Assembly: GCF_014211975.1 (NCBI RefSeq)
Contig: NZ_CP060084.1
Span: 4,413,001-4,477,000, forward strand
Source: Teredinibacter haidensis
GTDB taxonomy: Bacteria; Pseudomonadota; Gammaproteobacteria; Pseudomonadales; Cellvibrionaceae
DNA: 64,000 nucleotides
Reading direction: 5' to 3'
The translations under genes and the position numbers were made by a program. Below, piece after piece: positions 17,461-26,042 of this stretch; positions within the stretch are counted from its first letter, which is position 1; each line of letters opens with the position of its first letter. The notes beneath the pieces are model-generated. The model was not told where the DNA came from, searched no databases, and saw only the letters and a list, made by a program, of their open reading frames with translations.

Positions 17461-18459
17461 TCAGTCGCCGTTCTTTAACGCTTTTGCTGCGTGTTTGGCA
17501 AAGTAGGTCAGTATGCCATCTGCGCCAGCGCGTTTTATGCACAGCAGAGATTCCATAATCACGGCTTCGGACAGCACGCCGGCCTGAATGGCCAGTTTGT
17601 GCATGCTGTACTCGCCGCTTACCTGATAAGCAAAGGTGGGTACGTGAAACTCATCTTTTACCCTGCGAACAATATCCAGGTAGGGCATACCCGGCTTTAC
17701 CATCACCATATCTGCGCCCTCGGCTAAATCGAGGGCGATTTCTTGCAGTGCTTCATCGCTGTTGGCCGGATCCATTTGGTAGGTAAATTTATTGCCTTTG
17801 CCCAAGTTTGCTGCCGAGCCGACGGCTTCGCGAAAGGGGCCGTAGTAACCGGAGGCATATTTTGCGGAGTAGGCCATGATCTGAGTGTTGATGAAATTTT
17901 GCTTATCGAGGGCTGAGCGAATAGCGCCTACGCGACCATCCATCATATCGGACGGCGCAATGATATCGGCTCCGGCTTGGGCGCAAACCTGGGCTTGCCG
18001 CTGCAGTGCAATAATTGTTTCGTCGTTCAGTACGTAGCCTTCTTCGTTAATAATCCCGTCTTGGCCGTGGGTGGTATAGGGATCCAGCGCGCCATCACAG
18101 ATAATCCCCATTTCGGGAAAGCGGCTTTTTATCTGGCGCACAGTTCGCGCAACCAGCCCGTTTTCATCGAAAGCGGCTTCGCCTTTGGGGGTTTTCAGCG
18201 AGCTGTCGATATTGGGGAAGAGGGCAATGGCAGGAACGCCAAGTTCGAGTAGTTCTTCTACCTCTCGTTCCAACTCATCGATGGACAAGCGAAACTGACC
18301 TGGCATAGAGGCTATTTCCTGGCGTTGCTTGTTGCCGTCGAGCACAAAAACCGGATAAATCAGATCATTAACACTAAGTTCGTTTTCGCGTACCAGTCGG
18401 CGGGAAAATTCGGAGTAGCGGTTTCGGCGCATGCGCGTATGGGGAAACTGTCGAGACAT
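17461..18459 (-). CDS. hemB: Delta-aminolevulinic acid dehydratase (porphobilinogen synthase)
   Basis: Cytosolic haem-pathway enzyme condensing two 5-aminolevulinate molecules to porphobilinogen. The ATG at 18459 (MSRQFPHTRMRRNRYSEF) gives 332 residues; upstream in-frame sequence to 18591 is not family-like. Both active-site lysines are in family motifs: one in IMAYSAKYASGYYGPFR and the Schiff-base one in MVKPGMPYLDIV. The metal loop reads DGALDPYTTHGQDG, with Asp where zinc enzymes have Cys, as in the magnesium-type Pseudomonas enzyme. It is convergent with the deacetylase gene (5 nt gap). Confidence 0.95.
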   Translation of the reverse strand: MSRQFPHTRMRRNRYSEFSRRLVRENELSVNDLIYPVFVLDGNKQRQEIASMPGQFRLSIDELEREVEELLELGVPAIALFPNIDSSLKTPKGEAAFDENGLVARTVRQIKSRFPEMGIICDGALDPYTTHGQDGIINEEGYVLNDETIIALQRQAQVCAQAGADIIAPSDMMDGRVGAIRSALDKQNFINTQIMAYSAKYASGYYGPFREAVGSAANLGKGNKFTYQMDPANSDEALQEIALDLAEGADMVMVKPGMPYLDIVRRVKDEFHVPTFAYQVSGEYSMHKLAIQAGVLSEAVIMESLLCIKRAGADGILTYFAKHAAKALKNGD

Positions 18460-18632
18460 TATCGGTTCTCTATGCAGGGTGGACAGGGCAAGACTATAGA
18501 TAAAGCCCGTGGCTTGAGCAAGGGATGGTATTTTATGATTTAGCGCAAGCTTATGCAGCAAAAGGTTGAATGGAAGCGCTGCAATAAACATTCATTCTTA
18601 GTGTTGAGGTTAATAAGGACTATAATTTAATC

Positions 18633-18798
18633 AGAAAGGCCGCACAGTTGCTGGTAAAAGTTTTATCACACACGGCGGCAACCGCTGAGGTAAATCAGCT
18701 CCAACATATAGCTTGCAGCTATGTGGTATTGCAAATAATCCACTCACAGGATTTAGCAAGTAAAAATGCCCTCGCCTAGTAATAGGTGGGGGTTTTTT
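18633..18798 (+). ncRNA. Candidate small RNA upstream of phoA
   Basis: A TATAAT at 18621-18626 (weak -35 TTAGTG at 18598-18603, 17-bp spacing) is followed by about 165 nt without an open frame. This contains a hairpin TAGCT-tgc-AGCTA near 18711-18723 and ends in a strong terminator at 18769-18798. No annotated plus-strand gene lies upstream to need this terminator, so a free-standing transcript is plausible. No known RNA family was recognised. Confidence 0.35.
18769..18798 (+). terminator. Strong intrinsic terminator between hemB and phoA
   Basis: Ten-pair stem CCCTCGCCTA / TAGGTGGGGG (two G:T pairs), loop GTAA, then six T residues at 18793-18798. It lies 99 nt upstream of phoA and points in the same direction. 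Confidence 0.85.
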
Positions 18799-18897
18799 AT
18801 TTTCTAGGGCAATAGAATTTGCTTTGGCAATAAAAGTTTTGTGGAAATGTGGTGTAATGTGCCCATAAAAATTCAATTCCTCTAACGAGCTTTCATC

Positions 18898-20595
18898 GTG
18901 ACGATTAATATTATGGCCCGCAAGCTTTTCTATAGACTTATCTCTGCATATCTTCTTATTCAATCGCCCCTGTTGTGGGCCGACTGGTTAGATCAATACC
19001 CGGATAGCGCTCAGTTATGGTACCAACCCGCCGCTGATAAGGTGGCCGCAAGGGCGGCAGATCACGAGAACTTGGGCAGGGCTAAAGCTAAAAATATTAT
19101 TTTATTTGTCGGCGATGGTATGGGCGTTAGTACAATCACCGCCGCACGTATTTTCGCAGGGCAGCAAAAGGGCCTGCAGGGAGAGGAGTACGAGCTATCG
19201 TTTGATCGCTTTCCCTATACCGGCCTGTCGAGAACCTACAATACCAATATGCAAACGCCCGACTCTGCGGGCACCATGACAGCGCTGGTGACCGGTGTGA
19301 AAAGTAAAGCTGGTGTCTTAAGCGTTAATGACAAAACGCTTCGCCAGAATTGTGCAAGTCAAAAAGGCAATGAGTTGCTGTCGGCGCTGGCGCTTGCCGA
19401 GATAGCGGGCAAGTCAACGGGTATTGTTTCCACTGCCCGTGTTACCCACGCAACGCCGGCTGCAACTTATGCCCATTCGGTAGAGCGGAATTGGGAAAAT
19501 GATAGTGAGATGCCGGCGGAGGCAAGTGCGCAGGGGTGTGAGGATATCGCCAGTCAGCTTATTGGTTTTGATTTAAGGTTAAATCAGTATGTGAGTGCTC
19601 ACGCGCAAAATCGAAAAATTAAGAAAGGCACCTTAAAATCGATTGATGGGCCCGACGTTGTGCTGGGGGGAGGCTTGAGAAATTTTTTACCGGGCGATAA
19701 AACCGTATCGTTTGGGGATGTGCAAGTAAAAGGTAAGCGTAAAGATGGCCGCAATTTAATCGCGGAGTGGCAACAAAAATATCCCAATGGCAAGTTTGTT
19801 AGTTCCTCAGCAGGATTAAAACAGGCGGTAGCTGCCAGGCCGGAAAAACTTTTTGGTCTGTTTAGCGAATCACATATGGCTTACGATGCACGGCGCAAGC
19901 AAATGAGTGAGGATAGCGCCGTCCAGGCAAAACAGCCCTCTCTTGTCGAAATGACAGAGGCGGCAATAGAGATGCTTGCGCAAAATAATAAAGGGTTTTT
20001 TCTGATGGTGGAGGCGGGCCGAATTGATCATGCGCACCACGCCGGTAATGCCTTTAATGCCCTTTCGGATACGGTTGCACTTTCCGACGCCGTCGCTGCC
20101 GCAGTGCGTAAGACCAGTAAGCAGGATACGCTCATCATTGTTACCGCTGATCACAGCCATGTGTTTACGATAGCGGGTTACCCACAGCGCGGAAATCCCA
20201 TTTTGGGAAAAGTGATTAGTCCTGACGATTCTGGTTTACCGCAAACTAAGTTTTCTCTGGATGCTAATGGCAACCCTTACACTACGCTTGGGTATATGAA
20301 CGGTCGTGGCATGGCCTTTAACCCCGGCAATGCGGATGCCGATAAACGCTACAATCAGCCAATCAATACCGGTCGCCAGAATATTCTCTCCATTGCCACC
20401 GAGGATATGGGTTACCACCAGGAAGCGCTGGTGGGTATGGGGTCTGAAACTCACGGAGGAGAAGATGTGGCTATTTACGGTGTGGGGCCTGGCGCCTATT
20501 TATTATCGGGAAGCCATGAACAAAATGTCATTTTTCATGTAATGAATTATGCCGGGGCTCTTGTGTCGGGAGCGGAGCAAGCTTTGGAAAAATAA
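18898..20595 (+). CDS. phoA: Alkaline phosphatase, PhoA family
   Basis: Secreted or periplasmic phosphomonoesterase that frees phosphate from organic esters. 565 residues, about 95 more than E. coli PhoA. A signal peptide (about 8-28, LLWA) precedes the mature chain. The metal/catalytic motifs are NIILFVGDGMG (Asp73), PDSAGTMTA with nucleophile Ser123, VEAGRIDHAHHAGNA, TADHSH and MGSETHGGEDV. The start is uncertain: GTG at 18898 has ACGAG upstream, while the in-frame ATG at 18913 has no ribosome site. No clear PHO box was found upstream, so phosphate control is assumed from the family, not seen. Confidence 0.92.
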   Translation: MTINIMARKLFYRLISAYLLIQSPLLWADWLDQYPDSAQLWYQPAADKVAARAADHENLGRAKAKNIILFVGDGMGVSTITAARIFAGQQKGLQGEEYELSFDRFPYTGLSRTYNTNMQTPDSAGTMTALVTGVKSKAGVLSVNDKTLRQNCASQKGNELLSALALAEIAGKSTGIVSTARVTHATPAATYAHSVERNWENDSEMPAEASAQGCEDIASQLIGFDLRLNQYVSAHAQNRKIKKGTLKSIDGPDVVLGGGLRNFLPGDKTVSFGDVQVKGKRKDGRNLIAEWQQKYPNGKFVSSSAGLKQAVAARPEKLFGLFSESHMAYDARRKQMSEDSAVQAKQPSLVEMTEAAIEMLAQNNKGFFLMVEAGRIDHAHHAGNAFNALSDTVALSDAVAAAVRKTSKQDTLIIVTADHSHVFTIAGYPQRGNPILGKVISPDDSGLPQTKFSLDANGNPYTTLGYMNGRGMAFNPGNADADKRYNQPINTGRQNILSIATEDMGYHQEALVGMGSETHGGEDVAIYGVGPGAYLLSGSHEQNVIFHVMNYAGALVSGAEQALEK

Positions 20596-20601
20596 AGCTA
20601 A

Positions 20602-23037
20602 TTAATTAGCGCTGCTATCGTTGCTGAAGAGAAGCACGTTGTCGAGTTGTAGTATTTCATCTGTCGGCAGGGGCTTGGAAAAATAAAAACCCTGTAGGTG
20701 ATCACATTTTTGATCCCTTAAGAATTGCCACTGCTCTTTTGTTTCTACACCTTCAGCAACGACGGTCAGGCCCATATTGTGGGCCATTGAGATAATGGTA
20801 CAGGCAATTTCGATATCGTTTTTATCTTCAGGGATATCTTTTATAAAAGATCGATCGATTTTTAAGGTGTTAATTGGAAACTGTTTCAAATAAGACAGTG
20901 AAGAGTAGCCCGTGCCGAAATCATCGATGGATAGCTTGCAGCCCAACTGGCGAATTGCACGCATAATACCGATGGCCTGATTAACATCATCCATTACCAT
21001 GGATTCGGTCAGCTCAAATTCGACTGTGGCAGGATCGATATTGTACTGAATAAACATATTGCGAATAGACGAGAGTAACTGAGAGGAGAAGAACTGTCGG
21101 GCAGACAGGTTAACAGCAATGCTGTACATGCCGAGCGACTGTAATTTTTCGCGGTTATTACTGATAAAAGCACAGGTTTTTTCCAACACAATGCGGCCGA
21201 GATCGTAAATAAGGCCAGACTCTTCTGCCAGCGCCACGAAAATATCCGGGCGCATATAACCATCTTCTTTATCGAACCAGCGTACCAACGCTTCGCCTTT
21301 GTACATTTCCCGTGTTTGTGCGTCGTAAATGGGTTGCACGAAGACCTCGAGTTCTCCTGCATCCAGCGCTTTTCGCAACTTCTGCTCCATACGCATTTTG
21401 TCTTTTATTTGTTTGTCGAGGTCGCTTGAATAGTAGGAAACTCTATTGCCTCCGCGGGATTTGGCGTTGTAGAGGGCTATATCGGCATAGCGAATCAGTT
21501 CTTCGTAGGTAATTGCGTCATTCGGGTAGACAGCAACACCCACCGAACCGCCTACTTCAACCAACTGGCCATTGATCTCAATTTTTTCATTGAGCGCGTT
21601 CAGGACACTTTGCGCTTTGTGTTCGAGGTGGGAAGAATTTTCTACATTTTTAATTAACACCATAAATTCATCGCCGCCCATGCGAGAGACTACGTCAATG
21701 TTGGTCATCGCGGATTTCAATCGAGAGCCAATTAGCGTAAGCAGGCGATCGCCCGCATCGTGGCCGAAGGTGTCGTTAATTTTTTTGAAATCGTCCAGGT
21801 CTGTCATCATCACCGCAAGTTTTTTGTTGGATTTTTTCGCGGAGGCAATGGTCAGCTCGAGGTGTCCGCGGAAAAAACGACGGTTAGGTAAATCCGTAAG
21901 CGGATCGTAGAACGCGAGCTTTTCCAGCTCCATTTGTGCGGTTTTTAATTCGGTGACATCCAGCAGTGAGCCAACAAAGCCCCGGAACCCTTCATTGTCG
22001 TCCGCCATGGGCGCTATGTGTTCCATCAGGATGCGGCGCGACCCCAGGGGGGTGGTATAGCCGTATTCCACCACTTGCGGGGTCATCTGGCTGCGTGCGC
22101 GTTCCTGTACATTTTCGTATAGGTTGGCGTCTTTGGGGTCGATATTATGTAAAAAGGCATCGGCCTGGCTTTTGGTCAAGCCACTGATATCGCACCATCG
22201 GTCGTTTATATATTCCAGCTCCATTCGGTGATTCTTTAAGAAGATCCCTATGGGGGCATGTTCGGCAAGCACACGAAAGCGGGATTCGGATGCCATCAGC
22301 GCGGCATTGTCATTTTGCAGGTTATCGAGAATGGTATTGACGACCTCCACCAGATCGCCAATCTCATCGTTGCTTTGTTTCGTTGCGCGAATATTGGAAT
22401 AGGGACTGGCGGCAATTTTCTGTGAGGTATTAAACAATTGGGTGAGCGGACCCAAGCGTCGTGTAACCAGACGGCCACCGATAAAGTAGGCAACAAAAAG
22501 TGCGACAGCCAAGGTGAAACCGAGAACAAGTGCAAAGCGTAAAAAGGCCAGATTGGCGGCTTGGTTATTGGCGTAAATTTCGACGATCCCGTAATGCTCT
22601 TCGGTGTGTAGGATCGGCACGCGTACGCGGATAATCTTGCCATCGTCGATCACGTTCATGGCGTCGATATAGTTTTGGCTTTGCGCGCAGCGGCTGGTAG
22701 ATGGACGGTTGGTATAGTAGTGGTAGAGCTCGCCCTGACGGTCAAAAACGCAGATTAGGATGATGTCGGGATGAAAGTTGGCCGATTCAAGGTTCTTCTG
22801 AATGGCTTCCTTATCGGAAAACTCGGCAAAAAACATGGCTGTTGATGATCGGTTGGCAATGATTTGTCCGATCACGCTCAAATCGCCAATCATATTTTTC
22901 TTCGATTCTTTACTGGCTAGCCAGGATAGAACGGTGGCTACCAAGAAAATTGCCACAATCAGTGTGGAGCCAATGCTGTGCATGAGCCCGCGTTTGATGG
23001 TCGAACGTTTTTTTAGGGCAGTGTCGTCAGTGTCCAT
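20602..23037 (-). CDS. YfiN-like membrane PAS-GGDEF-EAL cyclic-di-GMP protein
   Basis: 811-residue inner-membrane protein for cyclic-di-GMP turnover. Order: TM1 (about 18-40), a periplasmic CHASE8-like sensor (about 41-165), TM2 (about 166-190), HAMP (about 190-240), PAS (about 250-370), GGDEF (about 375-540; intact GGDEF at 454-458) and EAL (about 555-800; intact EAL in YKGEALVRW, DDFGTGYSS and EGVET). Both catalytic signatures are complete, so net direction cannot be told. Its first codons overlap the end of the YfiR-like gene by 11 nt, implying translational coupling and partnership. Classical YfiN lacks the PAS and EAL parts. Confidence 0.92.
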   Translation of the reverse strand: MDTDDTALKKRSTIKRGLMHSIGSTLIVAIFLVATVLSWLASKESKKNMIGDLSVIGQIIANRSSTAMFFAEFSDKEAIQKNLESANFHPDIILICVFDRQGELYHYYTNRPSTSRCAQSQNYIDAMNVIDDGKIIRVRVPILHTEEHYGIVEIYANNQAANLAFLRFALVLGFTLAVALFVAYFIGGRLVTRRLGPLTQLFNTSQKIAASPYSNIRATKQSNDEIGDLVEVVNTILDNLQNDNAALMASESRFRVLAEHAPIGIFLKNHRMELEYINDRWCDISGLTKSQADAFLHNIDPKDANLYENVQERARSQMTPQVVEYGYTTPLGSRRILMEHIAPMADDNEGFRGFVGSLLDVTELKTAQMELEKLAFYDPLTDLPNRRFFRGHLELTIASAKKSNKKLAVMMTDLDDFKKINDTFGHDAGDRLLTLIGSRLKSAMTNIDVVSRMGGDEFMVLIKNVENSSHLEHKAQSVLNALNEKIEINGQLVEVGGSVGVAVYPNDAITYEELIRYADIALYNAKSRGGNRVSYYSSDLDKQIKDKMRMEQKLRKALDAGELEVFVQPIYDAQTREMYKGEALVRWFDKEDGYMRPDIFVALAEESGLIYDLGRIVLEKTCAFISNNREKLQSLGMYSIAVNLSARQFFSSQLLSSIRNMFIQYNIDPATVEFELTESMVMDDVNQAIGIMRAIRQLGCKLSIDDFGTGYSSLSYLKQFPINTLKIDRSFIKDIPEDKNDIEIACTIISMAHNMGLTVVAEGVETKEQWQFLRDQKCDHLQGFYFSKPLPTDEILQLDNVLLFSNDSSAN

Positions 23038-23590
23038 GGTGCCCCCTAATATTCTTGGCCAGTTCCATAAGGGGGATCTTGAAACGAATATTTTTCTTCT
23101 TGGCTTCCGCCAAGTCGAGGTTAAATCCTATGCGGCTTTTTTCTCTGATTAATTCTACCGAAGCGCCAGAACGGTTGTTTTTACAGTTATCGCATATAAC
23201 GAGCAGCGGCATGTTGGTTAAGGCCGATTCCGATGCTCCTGCCCCTACTATTTGAACGTGGCATTGTTCGTTTCCACCGGAGGTCTCTGTTAAAAAGTGA
23301 AGTTTAGCGCCGTGTTGGGTAATTTTCTTGCCCTCAAGTTGACGCAGTCGATCAATAGAGGGGCTGACACCATCGGTACAGAAGTTGATGTTTTTCTCCA
23401 ATTTTTGTGGCCAGTTAACCTGATGAAGTATTTTTAGGATGATTGCAGCGCGCAGAGTCGCTTCCTCTGCCGCGATGGCTTCTGCCGTTAGGGGGATTGT
23501 GGTGAGGCATTTAATTAAAAGGCATACGACGACAGCCAAACGGGTACGTTTGGTTTGCGAGATGCTGAATGAACCAACCTTGTTCTTCAT
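23027..23590 (-). CDS. YfiR-family periplasmic regulator (DUF4154)
   Basis: 187 residues with an N-terminal signal anchor (about 17-38). The body follows the YfiR fold: LRAAIILKILHQVNWPQ, then FCTDG, LLVICDNCKN and KSRIGFNLDLAEAKKKNIRFK. In Pseudomonas, YfiR binds the periplasmic part of YfiN and keeps its cyclase off, responding to redox and envelope stress. Here the cysteines (four beyond the signal, including CDNC) could sense redox state in the same way. It is translationally coupled to the downstream PAS-GGDEF-EAL gene. No YfiB-like OmpA lipoprotein gene is present. Confidence 0.88.
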   Translation of the reverse strand: MKNKVGSFSISQTKRTRLAVVVCLLIKCLTTIPLTAEAIAAEEATLRAAIILKILHQVNWPQKLEKNINFCTDGVSPSIDRLRQLEGKKITQHGAKLHFLTETSGGNEQCHVQIVGAGASESALTNMPLLVICDNCKNNRSGASVELIREKSRIGFNLDLAEAKKKNIRFKIPLMELAKNIRGHHGH

Positions 23591-23861
23591 ACACGATTAT
23601 CCGCACGACACTCAATTGCCGTTCGTCGTTTTTTATTTGGCCTGGTGCTTAATTTGAAACAGAGCCATTTCGTCCCTTAAACAGCAGACAACAGCCAAAG
23701 TATAACTGCATCCTCTGGTTCTACCACTTAGGTGCCGCCTGAATTCGCCACTTTTGTTGCCAAAGTAATAATTTTCGCGCCCGAATATCGTCTTTTTTTT
23801 CTGTTTCAATCAGGGCTATAGCCACCCCGCATCGAGGGTAAGGTTTGGACTGAGAAGTGAT

Positions 23862-24008
23862 ATGAAATCGAATACGCGCGTTAAAGAGAACGGCAGCCGG
23901 GGGGGAAAGTCGCTTGGACTTTGTTGGATGTTGCTGGCCACGATGCTTCTTCTGGCTCAGATTATTTTACCTTACTATTTTGCCAGGTTATTAGTGTTCG
24001 CTTTTTGA
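23862..24008 (+). CDS. Small single-pass membrane protein (48 aa)
   Basis: ATG at 23862 with GAGAAG about 5 nt upstream; stop TGA at 24006-24008. The product has a basic N-terminus (MKSNTRVKENGSRGGKS), one hydrophobic helix (LGLCWMLLATMLLLAQIIL) and a short aromatic tail. The positive-inside rule predicts a cytosolic N-terminus. It is convergent with dxs (7 nt apart). No family is recognised. A chance reading is possible, but the ribosome site and amphipathic layout make it a fair candidate. The flanking 23591-23861 shows no other gene. Confidence 0.4.
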   Translation: MKSNTRVKENGSRGGKSLGLCWMLLATMLLLAQIILPYYFARLLVFAF

Positions 24009-24014
24009 TGTTGT

Positions 24015-25931
24015 TTAAAGGCGGCTAACCTGCGGTCCTTGAGGTTGTAGTTGTTCCAGCCAGTTGGTAATAGACTGCTCGATTCCGGTGCTGTCCAAAC
24101 CAGCCATCGTGAGCAGTTCCGAACGTTTACCGTGATCGTAGTAGAGATCGGGTAGCGCTAGAGGTAGTAGTGGTTTGGTGATACCTGAGGTCGCGAGCAG
24201 TTCCATCACGCCAGCACCAGCACCACCGGCCAGGGCATTTTCTTCCAGTGTCACCAGATAATCGTGACGGGCGGCCTGCTCAAAGAGCAATTTGTCATCG
24301 AGAGGTTTAACCCAGCGCATATCGCAAACGGTGAGGTTCAGCTTTTCTGCAACGGTCATTGCCTCGGGTAAGAGTACGCCAAAATTAAGGATGCAGATAT
24401 TCTTACCCTTACGCACCAGACGGCCTTCGCCGACAGGCATTTTCTGGTCTTGCTGCTGTATTTCGACTCCCGTGCCGCTGCCCCTTGGGTAGCGCACCGC
24501 TGCCGGTCCGGGGTAGTGATAGGCGCTGAACAGCAGCTGGCGACATTCGTTTTCGTCGCTGGGCGCTGCGAGAACTAATCGGGGGATACAGCGCAGGAAA
24601 GAAATATCGAAACTCCCCGCATGGGTTGGGCCGTCTTCGCCGACCAGTCCGGCGCGGTCGATGGCAAACGTAACATCTAGGTTCTGCAGGGCAATATCGT
24701 GTACGAGCTGGTCGTAGGCGCGTTGGAGGAATGTGGAGTAGATAGCGACAACGGGTTTGAGTTCCTCGCAGGCCAAGCCCCCTGCCAGAGTAACGGCATG
24801 TTGCTCGGCAATTGCGACATCGTGAAATTGATCGGGAAAGCGATTGGCAAACGCGACCATACCCGAGCCCTCGCACATGGCGGGTGTGATGCCGATAAGC
24901 GTTGGGTCTTCTGCGGCCATATCGCATAACCATTGACCAAATACATCCTGATATTTGGGTTTAGGTTTGACGCTTACCGAGGGTATGGGTTCGGGTTTGT
25001 TGGGTTCGATTTTATTCAGTGCGTGATAGCCGACAGGGTCTTCTTCTGCGGGGGTATAGCCCTTGCCCTTGCAGGTGATGATATGTAGCAGTTTAGGGCC
25101 TTTGATCTCGAGCATATTGCGGATATCGTGAACTAGGCGGTCGGTGTCATGACCGTCGATGGGGCCGACGTAATAAAACCCCAGCTCTTCAAATAGGGTG
25201 CCGGGGGATAACATGCCTTTCACATGTTCTTCGGTTTTTCGTGCCAGCTCCCAGGCTTGGGGGATTTTAGTAAGTACGCGCTTACTACCTTCGCGAAGTG
25301 CGGTATAGGTCTTGCTCGCCCAAACCTTGGAAAAATAATTTGCCAATCCTCCCACGTTTTTGGAGATGGACATGTTGTTGTCATTGAGAATTACCAGCAT
25401 ATCGGAGCCGGTATGGGCCGCATGATTGAGGGCTTCGAAGGCCATGCCCGCGGTCATCGCACCATCGCCGATGACCGCGACGGATTTGCGTTGGGCATCG
25501 GTCAGTTCACTGGCTAGCGCCATACCTAAGGCGGCGCCAATAGAGGTGCTGGAGTGACCCACGCCGAAGGTATCGTATTCGCTTTCGCTGCGTTTGGGGA
25601 AGCCGGAAAGGCCGTTCAATTGGCGAATGCTATGCAGGGCTTCGCGGCGCCCGGTAAGAATTTTGTGCGGGTAGGTTTGATGCCCAACATCCCATACCAA
25701 ACGATCTTCGGGAGTGTTCATCACGTAGTGCAGAGCAATGGTCAGTTCGACGACTCCCAGACCCGCGCCGAAGTGACCACCGGTACGTCCAACGCTGTAC
25801 AACAGAAACGCGCGCAACTCTTCAGCGAGCTGCGGTAATTGCTTCTCGTCCAGTTCGCGCAAGTCTGCCGGTTCGTCAATGGCATCGAGTAGCGGTGTCG
25901 CTGGTCGTTCTATGGGTATTTCGTCAAACAT
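24015..25931 (-). CDS. dxs: 1-deoxy-D-xylulose-5-phosphate synthase
   Basis: First enzyme of the MEP isoprenoid pathway: thiamine-diphosphate-dependent condensation of pyruvate and glyceraldehyde-3-phosphate. 638 residues (E. coli 620). The ThDP signature GDGAMTAGMAFEALNHA ends in a family-typical NDNNMSISKNVG. The N-terminal GGHFGAGLGVVELTIAL holds the substrate His, followed by DVGHQTYPHKILTGR. The transketolase pyrimidine domain has AIAEQHAVTLAGG and the C-terminal domain KPLDDKLL. It is not next to ispA or xseB as in enterics. Confidence 0.97.
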   Translation of the reverse strand: MFDEIPIERPATPLLDAIDEPADLRELDEKQLPQLAEELRAFLLYSVGRTGGHFGAGLGVVELTIALHYVMNTPEDRLVWDVGHQTYPHKILTGRREALHSIRQLNGLSGFPKRSESEYDTFGVGHSSTSIGAALGMALASELTDAQRKSVAVIGDGAMTAGMAFEALNHAAHTGSDMLVILNDNNMSISKNVGGLANYFSKVWASKTYTALREGSKRVLTKIPQAWELARKTEEHVKGMLSPGTLFEELGFYYVGPIDGHDTDRLVHDIRNMLEIKGPKLLHIITCKGKGYTPAEEDPVGYHALNKIEPNKPEPIPSVSVKPKPKYQDVFGQWLCDMAAEDPTLIGITPAMCEGSGMVAFANRFPDQFHDVAIAEQHAVTLAGGLACEELKPVVAIYSTFLQRAYDQLVHDIALQNLDVTFAIDRAGLVGEDGPTHAGSFDISFLRCIPRLVLAAPSDENECRQLLFSAYHYPGPAAVRYPRGSGTGVEIQQQDQKMPVGEGRLVRKGKNICILNFGVLLPEAMTVAEKLNLTVCDMRWVKPLDDKLLFEQAARHDYLVTLEENALAGGAGAGVMELLATSGITKPLLPLALPDLYYDHGKRSELLTMAGLDSTGIEQSITNWLEQLQPQGPQVSRL

Positions 25932-25980
25932 CTATTCTTATTGCTGCAGCCGTGAGGGGCATGGGGTCTGCTGTTTAGTA

Positions 25981-26004
25981 GCCGCTCACCTTTAGGCGAG
26001 CGGC
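25981..26004 (-). terminator. Weak hairpin downstream of ppc
   Basis: Arms GCCGCTC(A)CC and GG(C)GAGCGGC pair over nine bases with one A:C mismatch around TTTA. It sits 39 nt past the ppc stop on the minus strand. No T run follows, so termination strength is doubtful. Confidence 0.45.
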
Positions 26005-26042
26005 ACGAAGCAGGCCATTGTATTGCCTATGTTTTGGGTTGG

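Noticed and set aside
18631..18963. Minus-strand 110-codon frame upstream of phoA
   Set aside because: It overlaps the phoA start and reads through a terminator hairpin; no recognisable features.
24409..24933. Minus-strand 174-codon frame inside dxs, arginine-rich
   Set aside because: An out-of-frame shadow of dxs with biased arginine content; no start context.
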